64,000 nucleotides of DNA from Entoloma clypeatum. Its lineage: Eukaryota; Basidiomycota; Agaricomycetes; Agaricales; Entolomataceae. Shown here one piece after another: positions 56,157 through 64,000 of the stretch; within the stretch, counting starts at the first letter, position 1, and every line of letters begins with the position of its first letter. Where the stretch lies: positions 5,084,001-5,148,000 of the forward strand of contig OY751487.1 of the NCBI GenBank assembly GCA_963565915.1, given 5' to 3'. The notes under the pieces were generated by a model. The model was not told the origin of the DNA and did no database searches. It was given only the letters and a program-made list of their open reading frames with translations. Both the position numbers and the translations under genes were made by a program.

Positions 56157-59100
56157 TTACCATCCGTCACTTTCATTCTCCACCTCGTCAAACCTTATAG
56201 AACCCAGATCCAAATTTTCCAAATCGCGGAGATGCATCTCATGTTCCGGTCTCAGAACTATGCTCCCGGGACTCCCAGCATGCGTTGTGCCACTCAACAT
56301 GGAGAAATTCGCCGTCGTTGGCGATATGTTCGCCTGTGGCACCGGCACTGGTATAGAAAACGGTCGAGAAATGGCGTTCGAAATAAGTCTGTGGCTCGAC
56401 AGACTATCATCGTGATCTTGATCATCATGTAGCAGCATGGTCATATTATCCGGGATTGTAGGGAAAGTCGACGATGCGGACGTAGACGTGGAGCTGAGCC
56501 TGCTCTGTCGTGCATGGATCTGTTTTTTCGAGATGGCAATCGGAGTGGAGGAGCACGTTGGGGGAAGAAACGCCATGGTGGCATCCGCTTCATCTTCATT
56601 GGCATACCGGCGCTGCTCACACCTGTCCCAAGACCGCCAAGGACGCCGTGCATCTTGTTCGTCTCCCCAGTCGCGCTCGTGCGCATCCTCCGCGTCTGTA
56701 TCGTCCATATCAAGTCTGGCCAAAGGAGTTGCTGTGCCGAGACCACTCGGCTTCGCGGTCCAGGCTCCTCCAAACCTTCTCCCACTCCCGCCGCCAGCAC
56801 CCACACGCCCGGCGACTCTAGCCTTCATCCCGACTACTTCTCTTCTCAAGTCCACCACCTCCCTCCTCAACCCCTCATTCTCCCGCTCCACGCTGCCCAA
56901 CCTCCCGATCCTCCCTCTCAAGTCATCATTCTCCTCCCTCAGCACCCTCACCGTCCTCTGCGAGTCAGACAGCGCATGCAATAGAGCACCGGTTTCGGTG
57001 GCGTGTTTTTCTTTCAAATCCACCAGTTCTTTCGGTTCCGCCGCCGTCGTCTCGCCCAGCGTCATTCTCGATCCCAACTCCCGTTCTCTTCCCCCGAAGC
57101 AAGAAGACCCAGCCGACAGTGAAGTCGGCGCCGTCGACGCGGACCGCTCCCTTGTCGCCGTCGTCGTGGCAGTGCTCCCGCTCGATACGGCCGTATGCGT
57201 CGGACTCGCGAGCACACCATAGTCACTCCCGCTCCTGCTCCGGCCCGCGCTGCCTCTCCACGGTTCCCCACCGTACCCACCTCTCAACTCACCGCCAGCG
57301 TCAGAAACCGCCATCCTGGACGGCACCCGCGGGTTGTACTCCGACACGCTTCTCGTAAGGGCAAGCCTCCCAGACCCACTCCCCCCCCCTCCATCGGCAC
57401 CTTCAACATCGAACAACCCCGCCGCCTTGAGTGCCTTGGCCGTACGGGGGCCCATCCAATCCGGTACCCCCAGGCGATACGTCCGGGGCACAGCAGCGGC
57501 ACTCGGTCCACTCTCGCTGCCCATCCTGGACCGCGCCCGGACCCGACCGGAGAGGCTGCTGCTCGCCCTCGGCTCCCCATCACCACACTCCCCATAGTCG
57601 TCCTCCCATCCCTCGTCGTTGTTCTGATCCCACGGGACACGCCTAGACCCGACCCTCGGTGGTCCTCTCCCCTGCACTGATGCGGCTCCCCCTCCGCGCG
57701 GGGCTCGGACCCCGGTTCCTAGTCGTCCTGCGGATGCACGGGGGTGGTGGGCGGGGGACGACTGCTCCTGGACGCTCATGCTCCGCTTCCGGACGCGTGC
57801 ACGTTGTTGTTGTTGTTGTTGTTGTTGTTGCTGTTGCTGTTGTGGTTGATGCTGATGCTGTTGCCGTTGCTGTTGTCGCGTTGGGAGGGCGGAGGGGGGC
57901 GGCGGACTGTCTCGGGCTCCTGGTTCGTCTCGTTGGGCTTTCACGCTGGCAGAAGCATCCCCATCATGATGCGCATGCTCACGCCACCCGGGTGACAGCG
58001 AGCCCCTGGACGCATCAACGGCAGGGGACGAGCCTAACTCGAACGCCGAGATGGATCTCTTGTGCTGTAACCTCCGATTTCGTGTGGCAGTCGCCGCGTT
58101 GAGGATGGATTCGGAGGTTGATGAAGCTGTTGTCGTTCTCGAATGGGTTCCTAGACCCATTGGTGATGAGTAAGAGGAAGGTGAGGGTGAGGGTGAGGGT
58201 GAGGGTGAGTTGACGACGACGACGACAACAGGGGCAGGGGGCGCCGGACTTGGGGGCGTTACGGATAAGGATAGGGACGACGACGACGATGAGTGACCCC
58301 GAATATGAGCGAAAGGCTTGCATGGGGATGGAAGACGCAGTGGTACGGCCATGTCCTTGTCCAGTGACATGGAAGGCCGCAGAAGGTTCTCAGCGCCACT
58401 GGGCTGCTGCGGCGAAAGGGCAGAAGCGGTAGGATCCCCAGAACGAGAAGGGCATGGTGTTACCGGTAGGGGCTTTCCGGCCATACCGTCCATCGGAGTA
58501 GATGGGGGTTTTAGTGTCGCTGACCCACGGGACACCAGTTCAGATGAACTTGACGAGGCAGGTGTTGTGACGGCAGACAAAGGCGATGGAGGTGTGGTGT
58601 TGTAGCTGTAGCGAGGGAGGAGCGAGGAGCGAGACGAGCCTGGCGTCGATTTCGTGGGGAAATTGGAAGCAGGTGTGGTAACGATGCCGCTTTCGGAGAA
58701 ATGTTGGGGGCGCAGGAGTGGTAAGTGCGATCGGGTCGATTGGGAAGATTGTACGGTGGCGTCGATAGAGGAAAAGTCGAGGAACGACCCGTGGGTAGAG
58801 ATGCCTGACATGTCGCCCTCAAGTATAGTGGAGAGGTCAGCTGATATGGGAGGACCGGGAGACGGAGTGCGGAGAGTGGGAGGTTGAAGAGCTAGCAAGA
58901 ACTGAGCGCGTGAGACTGTTACTGGGGGGATTTCAACGTACTGGAACAGATGATCATGTCGTCTTCATCGTTTCCCGAGCCTGAAGCGAGACCAGAACAT
59001 GATATTGACCGGCGGACGACGCGCCCGTCAAGTTCATTCACACTTGGCAAGGACGGGCCAATGGCTATGACAGGTGTCACTGGCAGGTCGTGTCCGCGCT

Positions 59101-59308
59101 CCTTCTCTCTTTGTATGGATATTGATCGCCTGACGGTGCCAAAATTCGAGAAAGGGCTTCGTATGCCATTCGTAGTCGGTGTCGACGGTTGCTTGCTAGG
59201 GGCAAAAGGGAGCAGCGAGCGTAGTGAACGAAACGAGGGGATTCCAGTGGGGGTGGAAGGTGTGACTGCGGAAGACGAAGAGGCGCGAGGTGATTTCTCC
59301 GCTGCCAT
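56157..59308 (-). CDS. Large low-complexity coiled-coil protein with polyglutamine tract, function unknown
   Basis: Two exons, 59308-58942 and 58891-56157, are split by a 50-bp intron; the acceptor TTGCTAG keeps frame. ATG at 59308 gives MAAEKSPRASSSS. Most of the ~1,030 residues are Ser/Pro/Arg-rich and probably disordered. Near the middle lies a Gln-rich stretch, followed by a small folded-looking segment RTYRLGVPDWMGPRTAKALKAA. A coiled coil begins at KELVDLKEKHATETGALL and continues through EENDDLRGRIGRLGSVEREN. The acidic C-terminus ends NLDLGSIRFDEVENESDGW. I do not recognise the family. Ser/Arg-rich motifs of the type RRSIS recur and could be phosphorylation sites. It is convergent with the F-box gene and divergent from the carbonic anhydrase gene. 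Confidence 0.75.
57795..57880 (-). repeat. CAG/CTG-rich microsatellite coding polyglutamine
   Basis: A run of GTTGTTGTT and GCTGTT units on the plus strand encodes about 13 consecutive Gln plus interrupted Gln/His on the minus strand, inside the large coiled-coil protein. Such tracts vary in length between strains. Confidence 0.88.
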
Positions 59309-60116
59309 CGCCAAAGAAGATTTCTGGGGATCTCAGCACATGCGGCGAAAGGTGCCCAACCGTCGGGGAGGGCAACAATGAAACTCGTTCGGCAACAAAA
59401 TTTGATTTTTGTGTCAGTTCTTCCCACCAACCGAGGTCCCTGATTACGTGACGACGATTTGGAAAGTCTCCTGACCCCTCCGAAAGATTCATGGATGTAT
59501 CCAAAAGGTGGGTGTCCGGGCGGTAAAGCCAGAGTTAGGTGAAGCCAGACGCCCCGGATTTGTTTCATTATGGCGTCGTGTCACTTCCACATGTATATTG
59601 CCAGTGACCATCACACGTGTTCAAGACGGATTCCGCAAGGGTTGCTGTCCGCCACTTTTTCAACTGATGCTTTGCTTCGCCCTGGCCCATGGTCAAGCTC
59701 AATCCAGCTAGATCTGGCGGGAAATGGCGCGGAAAATAAGTATGTCCCAACACCCATGGGTTTCGATTGGAGGTCTTGGCGATTTCCCCCCTGTTTTTCA
59801 TTGAACGATCACATCACTGCACATATCAAAGAATGATGATCCTGAGCATTGCAACATCTAGGGCCGTTCATGTACCAGGAACATACGATTTCCGCCTGTG
59901 TGAGTATTCACAGCTAACTTTGGCGAAAATTCTTGCGACGTCGAAGTGGAGGGATCTGGGCAAAGCACCCTCAAAACGCGTCGGGTCACTGCAATTACTG
60001 ACGCGAACGTGGCATTACATTGTTGGTAAATTAGACGCGTCAAATCACTGGAGCGCCAAATGAGTGCGTGATCGGACACAGCCACCTGTTGAGTTCAACT
60101 TTCGACGACTTGTTCC
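59309..60116. other. Divergent intergenic region, no gene seen
   Basis: It separates the divergent coiled-coil and carbonic anhydrase genes and should contain both promoters. Short frames on either strand lack motifs. Confidence 0.45.
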
Positions 60117-61607
60117 ATGCTTTTGGCCAAGATACGCTCCATTCTCCACCCCTCCTGTCAGCTCAGGCGCCATGGAAGGGCTCTATTTCTGACACACAGG
60201 GTCAACCTACGAAAACTGCCCCCGTATCATCCAATACCGTTGCACCGGTTGTGCTCTTCAAGATCCGGACAAACCCCCGACAGCCCGTGGAAGACTCTGA
60301 ATCGGGTACCTACACCTGACTGCCTTTTCTCAGATCCAAAACCCAGTGAGACGAGCACCGGTGGTTTCTTCGCGCCCGAAATCGAGGCACTGTACCGTGG
60401 AAATCAGAGGTTTCGTGACATCATTGCGGATACGACGCCGAACTTGCTAAAGGATCTTGCTGCACGGGGTCAAAGTCTGTAGCAAGTTTTCTCTCGTGAT
60501 TATCATTTGCAGGCAAACTGAATACACCCGTATCATGCAGAACCGCCGTTCATGCTTTTAGATTGTTCAGATAGCAGGTCCGTTCCAGGAACTCGTTTCA
60601 TTACATTGGCCACCTGATATCTTCGCCCGTTTTTTCAAATAAAAAAGAGTTGGGGAACAAGTGATTTTTTCCGCTGAACCCGGCACGCTGTTCACAACTG
60701 GGAACATTGCCAATCAATTCCACGAACACGACCTCAGCTCGTATGTCCTTACTTATCCCTATACCCTTTCTTTATCAGCTTCTCATATGCGGTGAACTCG
60801 ACAGCAAATCTGTTCTATCCTATGCAGTCGATGTCTTGAAGGTCAAACACGTCATTGTCATGGGACATTATGGCTGTGGAGGTGTAGCAGCGGCGACCCT
60901 TCCGCGGCCCGCACCCCAGATGTCTTCTACAGATCTCATTGCCAATCCCGTACAGGACTGGATACAACCCATCAGGGAAATTTATATGGCGTCACAACGG
61001 TAGGCTATTTCTTCCCTCCAGCACAACTTGCTCTTTGTGATTGTTTTTCCTTTCGCTTTTTGCTTGATGTTTTGATCCACGTTTTTCTTCGCATCCGTTG
61101 CATATTGGAAAGGGCTGACGAATACTTCCAAGGCCCGAAATCGTCGAGCATCGGCGCAGAAAGTCGTTGCAGCGAGCTGAAGCGGAAGTAACGGGGGGCC
61201 ATGAAGGACAGATTCTAAAGGGAGAGGCAAACGAACTTCCTCATCTCCATGATCGTATGTGTTTGGTCCCCCTCCTGGGTGTTGACTAATTCGATCGTGA
61301 ACTTCAGCTGCCTTCCGTGCTCTCGTGCAAGAGAACGTGAGAGCGAACGTGTTGCGAATTGCAAGATCGTTTACAATCATGAACGTAAGTACGCTCAATG
61401 GTTGTGTGTATATCTTTCCACGGACATGATTCAACTTCGACATAGCAATACGCCTCCATCGCGAAGAGTCCTGAGGATGCGGGTGTATTCATCCACGGTT
61501 GGGTGTATGACATCGAAACGGGGGAAGTAACAGACCTTGGAGTGAGTGTTGGGCCGCCGGGGGTAGCGGTACCTGTCACGCCGTTTCCCGTTATAAGCGA
61601 GAGCTGA
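60117..61607 (+). CDS. Beta-class carbonic anhydrase, probable mitochondrial form
   Basis: Seven exons are inferred: 60117-60474, 60541-60577, 60648-60740, 60805-60999, 61133-61254, 61308-61384 and 61446-61607. The first ~65 residues are basic, with no acidic residue in the first 50 and many Arg/Leu/Ser (MLLAKIRSILHPSCQLRRHG), as in mitochondrial presequences. The zinc and active-site residues are in place: Cys-x-Asp-x-Arg in LLDCSDSRVGEQ and His-x2-Cys in VIVMGHYGCGGVAAA. FTTGNIANQFH is also typical. The C-terminus HGWVYDIETGEVTDLG is the usual last strand. The enzyme interconverts carbon dioxide and bicarbonate and supplies bicarbonate for carboxylations. The 37-nt second exon carries two active-site residues. 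Confidence 0.92.
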
Positions 61608-62398
61608 GCCGTATTCTTGATTGGTGAGGCGGGATGTAGATCCTCCACTGTTCATCGCTCATTTTTAGCCGGGAAGGAGCAGTGTTTCATGCGAATCTGT
61701 CTCCTTGGGACTTTCTTCATTCGTGTGAGCACTCCTTGGCCCGGAAGGGGCATCATTAATCATGAGGATTGGAAGAATTGTATGAGAAGTGTCTGGCACG
61801 CAGATACTGTAGTATCATCACATCGAATGCTTGGCAAGGCGCGTTGTGCATGGGAAAACGTGCAAAGTAGGAGCGAAATGAGTCAAGACGTGATCCAGGT
61901 GGAAGTTCCATAGGCTACTTGCAGTGCCCCCTAATTTGATACCCTTTACCCACTGGCAACGTGGCAGCTATTTGATGAGATGAGTCATTTTAATTTTCAG
62001 CGAAGTCATAATAAATTTTCTCGTCCACCTCCTCCCTACTAGTACCACTCAGTTGAACAAAGCAATCTGACGAAGGACGTAAGTAAGTACTCCTATCAGT
62101 ATTTATAGCATCGTCAGACCACCCCATTCCTCGCCAGCTTTCGAGTGAAAGCCACGTTGTCCCGATCCAGATGCTGAAGACCCCTACCACGAGTTACTAG
62201 TCAGATCCAAATATGACTCGACGCGACTCAATGACGGTATGGGCTTTTAATTAATTTTCACATATGTATGTAACTTAGGTATAGGGACGGCTTTGATGCA
62301 GCCCGATCATCAACAATCGAAGATGCGACAACAATGCCTCATGCCCCTCAAGCTCTTAAACGCCCGAATACGACTCAAACAAGTCATACCAAGCCAAG
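61608..62398. other. Intergenic region; may contain 5' exons of the next gene
   Basis: No complete ORF is supported. An ATG near 62212 followed by a GTATGG donor and a TTAG acceptor near 62278 could form a first exon, but the frame could not be carried convincingly into the long ORF downstream. Confidence 0.35.
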
Positions 62399-64000
62399 AT
62401 GCACATTTTACCCCCTTTCCGAGCTGATGACCCCCACGTATTTGAGCAAATGCCTATCTCTATCGATCTCAACGTCCTCTATGTGGCAAAGCCCATCTCA
62501 AACTCGCAGAAGGATGCCGTCAAGCCCGGTGGCATAGCAATAGGAGGACCGGAGAAAGTTGAACGCGACGTTTGTGAAGTTCAAGATGCCTCCTCGAATG
62601 GTCCTGTCACTCAAAGTCCCAGTACCAATGATGTAATTCAAGACGGATCCAAGACGACCGCGACAGGTGAAGTTTTCAGTGTTTACGAAGAATCGCGCTG
62701 GGGTTCTCAATATATTCACTGTCCAGTATCGTCTCTTGATGGTTCCATTGATATCGACCGCACATCATTGTCAGCGGATAGAAAATTGCTTGACCCCAGG
62801 ATCACACTTTGTGATGCACAATCGGCCGACGAACCGTTGATCGCGAATGCCACAGTTGACCCCGCAGCCCCTAATGGCGTCCAACCGCAAGGCGACTCCC
62901 CTACTGTCATAGCAGGAGAAGCATCCCCCAAAGTTGAGCAATCGACACCAGTAGAAATCGCGCATCCCTCGGTTGCTCGCCATATCTCCCTACCCTCGGC
63001 CGACGATACGTCGACTTCAGCTCGTGGGGATTCTACCGCGGTAGATGTTCCAGTTGATCCTCAAACTGTGAAAGCGCCAGCCTCAGCGTCAAAAGACGAT
63101 CCCTCCGTCGAACCTCTTCCCCAAGGTGAAGAAACTCCAACAGAAGCTTCGTCTTCCACCTCTCTCGTCGGAAATAATCAACAAGTAGCACCAGCCCCTA
63201 TATCGTCCTCTCCAGCAAAAACCTCAGGTGCACAAGATCTGCCTCCCGGGCACCAGCGTAAAATCACGCGTTCTTGGCCCCGCGCACCCGGTGGCAAAAC
63301 TATCGAGTCTCCCGATGACTATAGCGGCATCACTGCGCCCAACGGGATTCCAGTGTGGGGCGCGACAATGCAGGATTTCTACAAAGTTCAGCGGTCGGGA
63401 GGTTCCACGATCGGTGTAGACGGGGGTACCAGTGAGAAAGGATCGGAAGGAAGGGATGAGAAGGAAGAGAATGGTTTCCTCAGAATGTCTGGCAGCATGC
63501 TGGCGAAGATGGCTGCGGAATTGAAGGAAGAAGGATTTGCGGTCGAGGAGATGGAGCGCGCCCAGCAAGAAGCGAAGGAGGGGCCGATGAGGATGGAGGT
63601 GGATTTTTTGACCGAACTTTTGGTTCAGCAGGAGGAGAGGATTAGGTTGGGGCAAGAGGGCAAGGGTTGGCCTAGGGAGGATAAAGAGGCTGATAAAGGA
63701 GGGGGTGCTGAACAGAACGAAGAGGTACGTCGAAAACGTGTTTACCTCGAGCATAGGTTTTTGCTTACCCAAGTCCAAAGGTTACCGCAACGGCACAGAG
63801 CGGCTGGCAATATCCGCCTCCCTGGCCCACCGTGCCCTTCAGCTACGAGGCGGAGCGAATTCAAAGGCAGATTCCCCTTGACGAGCTCCCAAGGAGACTC
63901 ATCGTGCATGATCCTTGGAATCTCCTCGCCGTTGACTACAGGAACTCTCATGGAGCGGCCAACGATAGGCCAGTGCCAGAGACGACTGATCATTGGACTC
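62399..64000 (+). CDS. Unrecognised protein, 5' uncertain, runs off the window
   Basis: A frame open for more than 1,300 bp runs from ATG 62399 (MHILPPFRADDPHVFEQMP) to a GTACGT donor at 63726. It resumes after an AAAG acceptor near 63781 with VTATAQSGWQYPPPWPTVPF and is still open at the end. The first ~270 residues are Ser/Thr/Pro/acidic-rich. Then comes a more conserved-looking block, GHQRKITRSWPRAPGGKT and YSGITAPNGIPVWGATMQDFY. A charged helical stretch follows (MLAKMAAELKEEGFAVEEME, FLTELLVQQEERIRLG). I do not recognise a domain. The true start may be in an upstream exon. Confidence 0.6.
   Translation, partial: MHILPPFRADDPHVFEQMPISIDLNVLYVAKPISNSQKDAVKPGGIAIGGPEKVERDVCEVQDASSNGPVTQSPSTNDVIQDGSKTTATGEVFSVYEESRWGSQYIHCPVSSLDGSIDIDRTSLSADRKLLDPRITLCDAQSADEPLIANATVDPAAPNGVQPQGDSPTVIAGEASPKVEQSTPVEIAHPSVARHISLPSADDTSTSARGDSTAVDVPVDPQTVKAPASASKDDPSVEPLPQGEETPTEASSSTSLVGNNQQVAPAPISSSPAKTSGAQDLPPGHQRKITRSWPRAPGGKTIESPDDYSGITAPNGIPVWGATMQDFYKVQRSGGSTIGVDGGTSEKGSEGRDEKEENGFLRMSGSMLAKMAAELKEEGFAVEEMERAQQEAKEGPMRMEVDFLTELLVQQEERIRLGQEGKGWPREDKEADKGGGAEQNEEVRRKRVYLEHRFLLTQVQRLPQRHRAAGNIRLPGPPCPSATRRSEFKGRFPLTSSQGDSSCMILGISSPLTTGTLMERPTIGQCQRRLIIGL

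Noticed and set aside
57195..57680. Plus-strand open frames opposite the large coiled-coil gene
   Set aside because: GC-rich, Ser/Arg/Pro-coding sequence leaves all frames open on both strands. No motif supports a plus-strand gene.

Overview
The window is eukaryotic and fungal, most likely a filamentous basidiomycete (Agaricomycetes). The host genes are split by many GT-AG introns of about 50-65 bp. The mobile elements are those typical of mushroom genomes: Ty3/gypsy chromoviruses, Ty1/copia, a LINE, a Helitron helicase remnant, a PIF/Harbinger element and a Plavaka-type (CACTA-like) transposase. The placement rests on gene structure and element families read by eye, not on a database match.

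Layout. 1-5.7 kb is a nest of decayed elements: the 3' end of a chromovirus with its LTR, a second frameshifted chromovirus with a long LTR, and a Pif1-like helicase fragment. 6.1-24.6 kb is a host block: a SET-domain protein, a SWIM+RING zinc-finger protein, a decayed ABC transporter, a medium-chain (zinc-type) dehydrogenase, a family 2 glycosyltransferase on the minus strand, a KRE6/SKN1-type beta-glucan synthesis protein and an equilibrative nucleoside transporter. The glycosyltransferase and the KRE6-like gene both act on cell-surface glycans and are divergently arranged about 1.35 kb apart.

24.6-30.5 kb holds a segmental duplication. Each copy carries a tiny gene for a 59-residue secreted peptide with six cysteines. 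The two genes share exactly the same structure: a 168-nt exon, a 60-nt intron and a 12-nt second exon that supplies the sixth cysteine. Copy A is interrupted downstream by a 594-bp inverted-repeat element flanked by an 8-bp direct repeat, with degenerate telomere-like CCCTAA repeats in its core. Copy B serves as the matching empty site. I regard this peptide pair as the most interesting new biology in the window.

30.5-49.2 kb is a second transposon cluster. It holds a near-intact PIF/Harbinger element (TIRs, TAA target duplication, convergent transposase and Myb/SANT genes), a decayed DUF6698-like gene with a 241-bp tandem duplication, a Plavaka transposase with stops, and a full-length copia element with two 291-bp LTRs. 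The copia element appears to prime from the anticodon arm of initiator tRNA-Met and contains a 5'-truncated LINE in its coding region. A 547-bp element with long terminal inverted repeats closes the cluster. Several of these ORFs are broken by TGA at positions where CGA (Arg) is expected, which suggests CpG deamination.

49.7-64 kb is host sequence again: an alpha/beta hydrolase with an N-terminal membrane region, an atypical kinase-like gene (minus), an F-box gene with an apparent frameshift, a large low-complexity coiled-coil protein with a polyglutamine tract (minus), a beta-carbonic anhydrase with a probable mitochondrial presequence, and the start of an unrecognised gene that runs off the window. 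No rRNA, tRNA or CRISPR array was recognised.
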